A stretch of 64,000 bases of DNA. It comes from Noviherbaspirillum humi (lineage in GTDB: Bacteria; Pseudomonadota; Gammaproteobacteria; Burkholderiales; Burkholderiaceae_D). Every line of letters begins with the position of its first letter. Within the stretch, counting starts at the first letter, position 1. The notes beneath the pieces are model-generated. The model did no database searches. It was not told where the DNA came from and was given only the letters and a program-made list of their open reading frames with translations. The position numbers and the translations under genes are program-made. Shown here one piece after another: positions 8,688 through 15,901 of the stretch. The DNA is taken from NCBI RefSeq assembly GCF_900188095.1, contig NZ_FZOT01000003.1, positions 186,001-250,000 on the forward strand, given 5' to 3'.

Positions 8688-8697
8688 ATGACGTCAT
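8688..8697. promoter_or_regulatory. Perfect palindrome ATGACGTCAT between Rieske oxygenase and LysR genes
   Basis: 10-bp perfect palindrome in the divergent intergenic region, next to the AT-rich run TTTTATTAAGGAATTATT. Its position suits an operator or promoter element for one of the two flanking genes. Binding protein unknown; the role is inference from position and symmetry. Confidence 0.35.
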
Positions 8698-8766
8698 TTT
8701 ATTAAGGAATTATTTGCCATGGTTGTGCCAATATTGAGTATCACTGAACTCGATTCGGCACAAATC

Positions 8767-9720
8767 ATGGATTCCCTCCTCAATATCAAGACTTTCGTGC
8801 TGGTGGCCCGCTACGGCGGCTTCAGCGAGGCGGCGCGCCAGCTCGACGTGGTGCCCTCGGTCGTGGCCAAGCGCATCGCCCAGCTGGAAAAGGCGCTCGG
8901 CACGCGGCTGTTCGAGCGCACCACCCGCACCGTGCGCCTGACCGAGGCAGGAGAGAAGCTGAGCGCCCGGGCCGGCGTGCTGGTGGCCAGCTTCGAGGAC
9001 CTGCTGCAGAGCGTGGAACGGGACGAGAGCCGGCTGGCAGGACACATCCGGCTGGTGGCGCCGACCACGCTGACGATGCTCTATCTGGGGCAGGTACTGG
9101 ACGATTTCCTCGCCCGCCACGACCGCATCACGCTCGAAATCGCGCTGCAGGATGATTCGGTGAACCCGGCCGAACGCGGCTTCGACCTCGCCATCAGCGG
9201 CAGGACGGCGAGCTATGAAGGCGTGGTGGAGATTCCGCTCTGCCCGACGCGGGTGGTCGCCTGCGCCGCGCCGGCCTATCTGGGCGACCGCGGCCGGCCG
9301 GCGCATCCGGCGGAGTTGAGCGACCATGCCTGCCTCGCCTTCAAGCCCTCCGGCCTGAACTGGGCTTTTCAGAGCGCCCGCGGCCTGATCCACGTCGACA
9401 TCGCGCCGCGCCTGCTGGCCGACGACAACATGACGCTGCTGCGCGCCGCCGTGGCCGGCCTCGGCATCGCCATCCTGCCGCTCTACATCGCGCGCAACGC
9501 GCTCGCCAGCGGGGCGCTGGCGCCGGTGCTGGACGGCTACCCGCCGCAGGAGAACTGGTTCAAGGCCTATGTGCCCAAGCGGAAGCGCCAGGTGGCGCGG
9601 GTGGCGGCGCTGGCGGATTGGCTGTCGGCCAGGCTGCAGGCGGCCGACTGGATCGATGCGGTTCCGGCCATCGCGGACTGGCATCCGCAGGCGCCGCGAC
9701 GGCCCGGCCGGCAGCCTTGA
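8767..9720 (+). CDS. LysR-family transcriptional regulator
   Basis: 317 aa with an N-terminal winged helix-turn-helix (about 3-62; FSEAARQLDVVPSVVAKRIA recognition region) and a LysR substrate-binding domain (about 90-300). Divergent from the Rieske oxygenase gene, the usual layout for an autoregulated LysR controlling its neighbour. The start at MDSLLNIKTF fits family alignment. An in-frame ATG at 8719, 16 codons upstream, has a better-looking AAGGA upstream, so the true start is uncertain. The inducer is unknown, probably an aromatic acid. Confidence 0.9.
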   Translation: MDSLLNIKTFVLVARYGGFSEAARQLDVVPSVVAKRIAQLEKALGTRLFERTTRTVRLTEAGEKLSARAGVLVASFEDLLQSVERDESRLAGHIRLVAPTTLTMLYLGQVLDDFLARHDRITLEIALQDDSVNPAERGFDLAISGRTASYEGVVEIPLCPTRVVACAAPAYLGDRGRPAHPAELSDHACLAFKPSGLNWAFQSARGLIHVDIAPRLLADDNMTLLRAAVAGLGIAILPLYIARNALASGALAPVLDGYPPQENWFKAYVPKRKRQVARVAALADWLSARLQAADWIDAVPAIADWHPQAPRRPGRQP

Positions 9721-9766
9721 TGCCTGCCGCTGCGGATGGCGCGATGCGACCGGTGCCCGATGAAAG

Positions 9767-10111
9767 CTAATTCCTGGAACGGGAATCGCGGCCGAAGAAT
9801 TTGCGGTAAGGCGAGACATATGCGGTGACCTGGTGATCCACCATGCCCGGCGGCAGCACCCGGTCGAGTTGGACCGGCCAGTAGTTCGGATCGTCGAAAC
9901 TGTAGACGAAGGAACGGCCGCCGCTGACGAAGGTCACGTGGTCGCCGAGGGCCACGTTCACGGTTCGGGTGGCGGGCGTCAATTCGAGCGCATACATCGC
10001 TGAATTGCTGGGCGAGTCGATCACGGCGGCGCGGTCGGGAGCGGCGCACGCGCACAGCAGGATGGCGCATGTAGCCAGGTTCGCCATCCGAAGAAGGTGG
10101 GGGTAAGTCAT
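9767..10111 (-). CDS. CzcE-like metal-binding lipoprotein, 114 aa
   Basis: Signal segment followed by a lipobox-like LLCAC (lipidated Cys probably 22). The mature part matches the pattern of the CzcE family: a beta strand with TVNVALGDHVTFVSGGRSF, a PxGxVDHxVTxYV-type segment near the C-terminus, and a basic end. Known CzcE proteins bind copper or other heavy metals in the periplasm. No other metal-resistance genes are seen nearby, so the physiological metal is unknown. It converges with the LysR gene (46-bp gap). Confidence 0.7.
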   Translation of the reverse strand: MTYPHLLRMANLATCAILLCACAAPDRAAVIDSPSNSAMYALELTPATRTVNVALGDHVTFVSGGRSFVYSFDDPNYWPVQLDRVLPPGMVDHQVTAYVSPYRKFFGRDSRSRN

Positions 10112-10302
10112 GTCGGCTCCGAACGGAGTGTCGGTACATGCTTGGATGCGCCGGCTCGCGGGCAGTTCTGCCGGGCCAGTCGCGCTGGCCGCAGTCAGCT
10201 GAAATGGTTTAGGATGAGCCCCTTTTTCCGCAACCGGCAAGGGGGCGGCCGGAATTCCGGCCATCTTCCCGCGTCTCACGCCTATCCTCCGAAAACATCT
10301 CC

Positions 10303-11457
10303 ATGAGCAAGAAAAAACAGCCGCCCACTTCCGAGTCCAGCCCCGCCATCGATCCGCGCAATGAATCCCTGGCCGATCAGCTGGTGGCGCTCGCGCTCGA
10401 CCTGCGCGACACCGGCGACTATGCAGTGCTGAGCGACGACATGAAGAAGGCGCGGGCCGAGCTGCGCAAGGCGATCCGCATCTGCCTGAAGGAGCAGCGC
10501 GAGCCGGCGCTGGCCGAGGCGCTGGAGCGCACCTACGAGGAAGACCTGCAAGCCCATGTGGTGCTGCGCGCAAATGTGGAAGCGCTATCGCAGAACGTGA
10601 TTTTCCGCCGCGACGGCGGCAAGGATGTGGAGGTGGATGCCTTCGTCGTTCCCCTGCTGGTCCAGACCGCCGGCGGCCTGCGCAGCGACCAGTGCTTCCA
10701 GGACGAGGAAGCCTTCGAGCGGCTGCGCGACAGCTTCCAGGAAGAGGGCCTCGAAAGCCGGAAGGCGCGGGTGGTGCTGGTGAGCCATGCCTACCATCCG
10801 GAAGAGATTCGGCGCATCGGCTATTGCCAGCTGCATGCCATGGTGCATGAAGCCAGCGACGCCATGAGCCGCAAGCGGGCCACGGCGGCGGATGCGATCG
10901 CCCGCAGCCTGAGCGGCTGGCCGCCGTCGGAGTTCGCGCCGGAGGACAAGGCGCTCGAATTGCGCTTCCTGCTCGGCTTCTCGCTGAAGGCGCTGGACGA
11001 TCCCTTTTACCAGGTGCCGGAAAAGGAGGCGGCGGCCGACCGTTATTTCGAGGGGCGCGCCGAGCGCTTCCGCCAGTGGTCGCAGCGGGTGACGCCGCTG
11101 CTGCAGCGCTGCCTGGTGACCGACGGGCGCGAGGCGCGTATCGATTTCCTCTACCAGGATCTTTTCCACGGCGGCAAGGCCGCCGCCCAGGCGGAGCTGG
11201 ACATGCTCGGCCTGCTGGCGGAGGTGCAGCAGATGCTCGAAGCCGGCGGCGTGACGGCCGAATCCGCCCGAGCGCAGCTTGAACTGGCGGAAGGCGACGA
11301 CGGCCCGGTGCTGCGGGTGAGCTTGGCCGCGGCGGACGGCGCAGCGCTCGGGGAAGTGGAGCAGCCGCTGGATCCGGCGCAGGCGCCGGAAGGCGCGATT
11401 GCCGACATGGAGGACGCCCTGATGTCGATCGGCATTGCCAGCATCCAGGTGGTGTAG
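10303..11457 (+). CDS. DUF2863-like family protein, 384 aa
   Basis: Soluble acidic protein with a short Lys/Pro-rich start (MSKKKQ) and alternating helix/strand segments; no membrane or signal sequences. The overall pattern (helical N-terminus, then LRANVEALSQNVIFRRDGGKD and an FVVPLLV strand) resembles the DUF2863 family of Burkholderiales, whose function is unknown to me. The preceding bases CGAAAACATCTCC give only a weak ribosome binding site. It appears monocistronic. Confidence 0.65.
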   Translation: MSKKKQPPTSESSPAIDPRNESLADQLVALALDLRDTGDYAVLSDDMKKARAELRKAIRICLKEQREPALAEALERTYEEDLQAHVVLRANVEALSQNVIFRRDGGKDVEVDAFVVPLLVQTAGGLRSDQCFQDEEAFERLRDSFQEEGLESRKARVVLVSHAYHPEEIRRIGYCQLHAMVHEASDAMSRKRATAADAIARSLSGWPPSEFAPEDKALELRFLLGFSLKALDDPFYQVPEKEAAADRYFEGRAERFRQWSQRVTPLLQRCLVTDGREARIDFLYQDLFHGGKAAAQAELDMLGLLAEVQQMLEAGGVTAESARAQLELAEGDDGPVLRVSLAAADGAALGEVEQPLDPAQAPEGAIADMEDALMSIGIASIQVV

Positions 11458-11553
11458 CGCAGGACGGCAGGAAGGATGCCAGAGGGATGCTTGCGAAAGC
11501 GGCATTCTATTGGGAGCCGCATCCAGACTGGCTGCGAAGCGGTGTGAACCCGC

Positions 11554-11588
11554 TTACCCACAATGTTATCAACAGGAAATGTGGATAT
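11554..11588. other. Cluster of three DnaA-box-like 9-mers (cluster 1)
   Basis: TTACCCACA (11554-11562), TTATCAACA (11566-11574) and, on the minus strand, ATATCCACA (11580-11588) each match TTATCCACA at 8 of 9 positions within 35 bp. They abut an AT-rich stretch (11592-11640). A matching cluster lies at 12614-12648. The role is not known; see findings. Confidence 0.35.
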
Positions 11589-11591
11589 CCC

Positions 11592-11611
11592 GATGTCTTT
11601 TATAAGACATC
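11592..11611. repeat. 20-bp perfect inverted repeat
   Basis: GATGTCTT-TTAT-AAGACATC forms an 8-bp perfect stem with a 4-base spacer, immediately right of the DnaA-box-like cluster. It may be a protein-binding site or a hairpin. It has no T tract and so is not a typical terminator. Confidence 0.5.
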
Positions 11612-11632
11612 CTTCAATTGATAAGAATAGAT

Positions 11633-11697
11633 AAAAAAAAGGCCCGGTGGCCTTGCGGCGACCGGGCGAATCCAATTCAAGAGAATCAGAGGAGACA
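11633..11697 (-). ncRNA. Putative anti-Shine-Dalgarno sRNA, copy A
   Basis: Self-contained small transcription unit on the minus strand. The promoter is TTGAAA (11725-11730), a 16-bp spacer and TATGAT (11703-11708). The predicted transcript begins near 11697 with CTGTCTCCTCTGATTCTC, continues TTGAATTGGATTC, then folds into a hairpin (GCCCGGT...ACCGGGC type with loop GCCGCAAGGC) followed by eight T's. The same unit occurs at 24119-24179 and 61690-61754. The 5' part contains CUCCUCU, complementary to AGAGGAG ribosome binding sites. No open frame is present. Function inferred: trans-acting translational repressor. Confidence 0.7.
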
Positions 11698-11929
11698 GGG
11701 GAATCATAGCCCAGCTCAGTTATATTTCAAAATAACAATTCATGATTACAGGCATTCATTCCGAAAATAACTATGGCTTTTACTGTTTTTGAATATTCCT
11801 CATGACAGTTGGCCTCGCCATGCGTTAATTTCTCACACTGTCATTGCAATTTATGCATCTTGGCAAAGACATTTGCCTTCGTGAGCTGGGGCGGATGTTG
11901 GACCGAAGCCAACAGGAAAGGAACCGGCG

Positions 11930-12508
11930 ATGGAAACGTTTCTGCTCGGACTGGCCATTTTCGTCGGCATCCATTCGATCCGTATCGTCGCCGACGGCTG
12001 GCGCAGCCGGCAGATCGAACGCTTTGGGGCCGGCCCATGGAAGCTCGTTTATTCAGTCGCTTCTCTGGTGGGGCTGATGCTCCTGGGGCGCGGCTACCAG
12101 GCGGCGCAGCAGGCATCCACCGTTTTCTGGATGGCGCCGCCGGGCCTGCGGCATGTGACCGCGCTGCTTACGCTCGCAGCGTTCATCCTCGTGGTGGCGG
12201 CCTATGCCAGCAACAATGCAATCAAGCGCCGCGTCGGCCATCCCATGGTCCTCGGCATCGCCCTGTGGTCGCTCGGCCACCTGCTCGTCAACGGATCGAC
12301 CGCGGAGATCATCCTATTCGGCGGCTTTTTCATCTGGTCGACGGCTTCCTTCATCGCCGCGCACCGGCGCGACCGTGAAGCGGTGGCGGCGGATGCGCCA
12401 AACAGCGCGGCGGCGACCGCCGCGACGCTGATCATCGGCGTGGCCGCGTGGGCGGCATTTGCCTTCTGGCTGCATCGGGTGCTGATCGGCGTACAGCCGT
12501 TGCCCTGA
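11930..12508 (+). CDS. NnrU-family membrane protein
   Basis: 192 aa with about five hydrophobic transmembrane segments, beginning METFLLGLAIFVGIHSIR. The IHSIRI start and later SLGHLLVNG/GGFFIW segments are typical of NnrU proteins. These were first linked to nitric-oxide/denitrification gene clusters but are widespread in other bacteria. No denitrification genes are nearby, so a specific role is not supported. GGAACCGGCG precedes the ATG. The gene is flanked on both sides by DnaA-box-like clusters. Confidence 0.85.
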   Translation: METFLLGLAIFVGIHSIRIVADGWRSRQIERFGAGPWKLVYSVASLVGLMLLGRGYQAAQQASTVFWMAPPGLRHVTALLTLAAFILVVAAYASNNAIKRRVGHPMVLGIALWSLGHLLVNGSTAEIILFGGFFIWSTASFIAAHRRDREAVAADAPNSAAATAATLIIGVAAWAAFAFWLHRVLIGVQPLP

Positions 12509-12613
12509 AGCGGGCGCGTTTTACCCAAACCCCGGTGGACTGCCGCCCCCTGTTCGGCGACGCCCCGGGAGCGCGTGAGGATCGGGTTTTCAGGGAGGAT
12601 GTCGTCGAAGGCG

Positions 12614-12648
12614 TTTTCCACAGATTTTGTGGATCAGCCTGTGCATAA
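12614..12648. other. Cluster of three DnaA-box-like 9-mers (cluster 2)
   Basis: TTTTCCACA (12614-12622, plus), TGATCCACA (12628-12636, minus) and TTATGCACA (12640-12648, minus) each match TTATCCACA at 8 of 9 positions. The first and third fit the relaxed TTWTNCACA consensus fully. This is about 1.05 kb from cluster 1, on the other side of the NnrU gene. Confidence 0.35.
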
Positions 12649-12755
12649 GCCTTGGGCAGGTAAGCCAAGTCCTTCTGGCAAAAGGGTTATTTGCGGCAGC
12701 GCGAAGAACGGTCCGTACCGGGGAAAGCAGGGATCGCGGGGCGTGACGGCGTGGA

Positions 12756-12893
12756 TCAGAACAGGCGGCTCAAGGCAGCGAGGCCATACTCGACACCTGC
12801 TGAAATCTCTTCGAAAAACAGCAGCAGGGTCGAAATTCCGACGTACACGAAATCGTCCTTGTCGGTGTTTCCCTGCATGTCAAGTTTTCCCAT
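12756..12893 (-). CDS. Small hydrophobic-tailed protein, 45 aa
   Basis: ORF starting MGKLDMQGNTDKDD, preceded by GAGGGGGGAGCATC, a strong ribosome binding site. The N-terminal 15 residues are charged. The rest (YVGISTLLLFFEEI, then SAGVEYGLAALSRLF) forms two amphipathic or membrane-associating helices. Composition and binding site argue for a real microprotein. No family recognised; it could be a membrane-associated regulator. It converges with the NnrU gene. Confidence 0.55.
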   Translation of the reverse strand: MGKLDMQGNTDKDDFVYVGISTLLLFFEEISAGVEYGLAALSRLF

Positions 12894-13355
12894 GATGCTC
12901 CCCCCTCTTGCAAATCCTGGAAAAGACGAACCGGTTGCGTGACGCGCGGGCCGCCGGCGGCCCTGTGTGCATCTCGAAGCAAGAAGAAGGCCTGCGGCAT
13001 TACGTCCGGAACGGCGCGTCGAAAAAAGTGGTTCCGGTCCCTGCCATCGCGATGCAATCGTTGCCCATCATGATGCAGCAGGCCCGCACCCTCGGATTCG
13101 CGCGGGATGGCGCAAGGGCAGGTCCGGCCGACATACTGGATTAAATCAAAGGGCAGTCCCGCGATACTGGCACGCCGGTCCGCCGTGTGCAATAACACGT
13201 AATGGGTATGCCGACCCCGGCATCGTCGCCACCATGCCGGGCAGCGGCATTGCCGCAAGGCGGTTTCATTGTGTAACGCCGCTGACAGAATGTTAAATGC
13301 AGCAACCTCGCCCTCTCCCATCCCTCACAATCGTACAACCGCTGGAGGAGCCATC
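12894..13355. other. Intergenic stretch between two small genes
   Basis: About 460 bp. It should hold divergent promoters for the 45-aa gene (left) and the 86-aa gene (right). Open frames here have poor starts and unlikely composition. I see no hairpin with a T tract and no confident promoter. Confidence 0.4.
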
Positions 13356-13616
13356 ATGAAACGAGAGGAAATCCTGGGCCGCCTGAAGACGCTGCATGTG
13401 GTCGGAGGCGATCTTGAAGGCATCGTGCAAGCCTATGCATCCGCCATTTCGGATCTGCAGGAGAAACTGCCCGCGTCAAGCGTGAACGATCTGATAGTGC
13501 TGACCGCCGCCCTGTATCGGGAAGCGCGCCACCATGGCGGCGACGAAGCCCATCTGCCGAGCTTGTTGAGGGATGCCTATTCCACCACGACGGCGCTGGG
13601 ACGGCGGTTGATGTGA
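13356..13616 (+). CDS. Hypothetical protein, 86 aa
   Basis: MKREEILGRL start with an excellent ribosome binding site (CTGGAGGAGCCATC). Entirely helical-looking, acidic/basic mixed soluble protein with no signal peptide. No family recognised. It stands alone, converging with the LysR gene to its right. Confidence 0.7.
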   Translation: MKREEILGRLKTLHVVGGDLEGIVQAYASAISDLQEKLPASSVNDLIVLTAALYREARHHGGDEAHLPSLLRDAYSTTTALGRRLM

Positions 13617-13857
13617 GGGAGCGGCACGCCGGCGCGTGCCGCGGCGAAGAAGCCCGCCGCGACGGGTGGGCTTGAATCTGGTGCTGGTATTATTGCCGAC
13701 CGCCAGCTCCGGTGGACTTCGTATCTCTGACAACGAGTGCCGCAATCATAGGCGCTCGCAGACTGTGCGGCTTATGCCGGATCAATGAAAGGCCGCTTTC
13801 TCCGCCCTGCGCGGCGCGGCGTATCCGAGACGCACGTGTGCGCCGTCGCCACTGGCT

Positions 13858-14781
13858 TCAGATCTTCGCGCCAGTCATGTGCTGCGCCTTGCCCGGGCCG
13901 CGCAGATATTCGCCGGCGAAGCGCCGCACCACATCGAGCGCTGGATTGCGGTGCGCGGGATGCCACGCCAGATAAAACTCCGCAAACATATCCCGTCGCC
14001 ACAACGGCCGGAACGTCACCTTCTCGAAGCCGAGCCGCTGCGCCGACGCCGGCACGATCGCCATGCCGATGCCGGCGCGCACCAGCGCCAGGATGGTGTG
14101 CGTCTGGGCGATGTGCTGCACATAGCGCGGACTGATGCCGGATGCCGCATACAGATTGACGATGCGGTCATAGAAGTACTTGCCCTCCTTCGCCGCGTAC
14201 ATGATGAAAGGCTGATCGGCCGTGTTCTTGAGCTGAATGCGCGCCTTGGCGGCAAGCGGATGTCTGTCGGGCAAGGCCAGCAGCAGCGGCTCCCGCACTG
14301 CCAGCTCGTAGGAAAACGCGGTCTCAACCCCGAGCGGCCGCACCAGCGCAAGGTCAATCGCATGGGATGCGAGCGCATCGAGCTGGTCCGCCGACACCAT
14401 CTCTCGCAGCACGATGTCGATGTCGGCAAAGCGCTTCTGCGCCGCCGCGATCAATTCCGGGATCAGCGCATAGCCGGCCACCGCGGTATAGCCCAGCACC
14501 ACCTGCCCCGCTTCCCCGCCCGAGACGCGGCGGGCATTCGCTGCCGCCGCCTCCGCCTGCGCCAGCAAGGCGCGCGCATCGCGGTAGAAAGACTTGCCGG
14601 CCGCCGTGAGATGCACGCTGCGGCTGGTGCGCTCCAGCAGCGTCACGCCGACGGCGTCTTCCAGCAACTGGATCTGCCGGCTCAGCGGCGGCTGCGTCAT
14701 GAAGAGGCGCGCGGCGGCGCGGCCGAAGTGCAGTTCCTCGGCGACGGCGACGAAGCACTTCATCTGGAACAGCTCGATCAC
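13858..14781 (-). CDS. LysR-family transcriptional regulator
   Basis: 307 aa. The winged helix-turn-helix is in the first 60 residues (LHFGRAAARLFMTQPPLSRQ), followed by a substrate-binding domain ending near residue 295. The GTG start at 14781 is preceded by AGGAATTGAATCG; an ATG six codons in is possible. Divergent from the Bug receptor/2-hydroxyacid dehydrogenase pair, so it most likely controls that transport-catabolic unit. Its own ribosome binding site overlaps the inverted repeat at 14784-14798, which suggests autorepression. Confidence 0.92.
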   Translation of the reverse strand: MIELFQMKCFVAVAEELHFGRAAARLFMTQPPLSRQIQLLEDAVGVTLLERTSRSVHLTAAGKSFYRDARALLAQAEAAAANARRVSGGEAGQVVLGYTAVAGYALIPELIAAAQKRFADIDIVLREMVSADQLDALASHAIDLALVRPLGVETAFSYELAVREPLLLALPDRHPLAAKARIQLKNTADQPFIMYAAKEGKYFYDRIVNLYAASGISPRYVQHIAQTHTILALVRAGIGMAIVPASAQRLGFEKVTFRPLWRRDMFAEFYLAWHPAHRNPALDVVRRFAGEYLRGPGKAQHMTGAKI

Positions 14782-14783
14782 CG

Positions 14784-14798
14784 ATTCAATTCCTGAAT
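14784..14798. promoter_or_regulatory. Candidate LysR operator ATTCA-N5-TGAAT
   Basis: Perfect interrupted palindrome that also fits the T-N11-A LysR box (T at 14785, A at 14797). It lies directly upstream of the GTG of the LysR gene and covers its AGGA ribosome binding site. It is about 22-36 bp from the -35 of the divergent Bug promoter, as expected for an autoregulatory/activator site. The assignment is inference. Confidence 0.5.
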
Positions 14799-14819
14799 TA
14801 AAAGATTCATTTTATAGCT

Positions 14820-14848
14820 TAGACTATTATCGATGCGCTTCCTATAAT
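14820..14848 (+). promoter_or_regulatory. Predicted sigma-70 promoter of the Bug receptor gene
   Basis: TAGACT (14820-14825), 17-bp spacer, TATAAT (14843-14848, perfect -10), about 36 bp before the Bug ATG at 14885. The weak -35 fits activation by the divergent LysR protein. Confidence 0.55.
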
Positions 14849-14884
14849 CGGTCCATCTATTCATTACATCAGGAGACGACCGGC

Positions 14885-15862
14885 ATGAAGCGCACCTTCC
14901 TCATCACCGCAGCCGTGGCGGCCGCCAGCTTCACGGCCCTCGGCCCCGCCCATGCGGATGCCCGCTATCCGGCCAAGCCGGTGACCATGGTGGTGCCCTT
15001 CCCGCCCGGCGGCGGGACCGATGCCGGGGCGCGGCTGATCGCGCAGCAGCTCTCCAAGCGCTGGGGCCAGTCGGTCATCGTCGAGAACAAGCCGGGCGCG
15101 GCCGGCAACATCGGCGCCGAGGCGGTGGCGCGCGCCGCGCCGGACGGCTACACCCTCCTGGTCGGCAATGTCGGCACCCAGTCCATCAACCAGTCGCTGT
15201 ACAAGAAGCTGTCCTTCAATCCGGATACCGCCTTCGCGCCGGTTTCGCTGATCGCCGAGCTGCCGCTGGTGATGCTGGTCAATCCGAACGTGCCGGCGAA
15301 GTCGCCGAAGGACATGATCGCCCTCGCCGCCGCCAAGCCCGGCGAGATCGCCTACAGCACCTCCGGCGCCGGCAGCGCCATGCACCTGGCGGCGGAACTG
15401 TTCGCCGATGGCGCCGGCGTCAAGCTCATGCACGTGCCGTACAAGGGCGGCGGCCCGGCGGTGCAGGACGTGCTCGGCAACCAGGTGCCGATGACCTTCG
15501 CCACCGTGTTCGAATCCAGCGGCCACATCAAGGCCGGCAAGCTGCGCGCCCTGGCAGTCACCGGCGACAAGCGCAGCCCGGCGCTGCCCGAGGTGCCGAC
15601 CATGGCGGAGGCGGCCATCCCGGGCTACAACTCGATTTCCTGGATCGGCGTGCTGGCGCCGGCCGCCACGCCGCCCGCCATCGTCGACAAGATTTCCGCC
15701 GACATGCGCGACGTGCTGAACCAGCCGGAAGTGAAGGAGCGCCTGCTCGGCCTCGGCGCCACGCCGGCCGGCAATACGCCTGCGCAGTTCCGCGCGGTGA
15801 TCGAGGCAGACAAGCGCCGCTATGGAAAGCTGATCCGCGACAAGAGCATCTCGCTGGACTGA
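14885..15862 (+). CDS. Bug-family (TctC-like) periplasmic solute-binding protein
   Basis: 325 aa with an N-terminal signal peptide (MKRTFLITAAVAAASFTALG...AHA). The Bug signature is clear: YPAKPVTMVVPFPPGGGTD, then ENKPGAAGNIGAEAVA and HVPYKGGGPAVQDVLG. Family role: capture of carboxylates or aromatic acids, either feeding a tripartite tricarboxylate transporter or sensing. No TctA/TctB membrane genes are in the window, so the protein is an orphan receptor as usual in Burkholderiales. AGGAGAC (14871-14877) precedes the ATG and is complementary over 7 nt to the sRNA family described here. It is followed by a 2-hydroxyacid dehydrogenase. Confidence 0.95.
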   Translation: MKRTFLITAAVAAASFTALGPAHADARYPAKPVTMVVPFPPGGGTDAGARLIAQQLSKRWGQSVIVENKPGAAGNIGAEAVARAAPDGYTLLVGNVGTQSINQSLYKKLSFNPDTAFAPVSLIAELPLVMLVNPNVPAKSPKDMIALAAAKPGEIAYSTSGAGSAMHLAAELFADGAGVKLMHVPYKGGGPAVQDVLGNQVPMTFATVFESSGHIKAGKLRALAVTGDKRSPALPEVPTMAEAAIPGYNSISWIGVLAPAATPPAIVDKISADMRDVLNQPEVKERLLGLGATPAGNTPAQFRAVIEADKRRYGKLIRDKSISLD

Positions 15863-15901
15863 TCCGCTTCGCCCCACGCTCCAAACTTGAAGGGCAACAT
15901 C

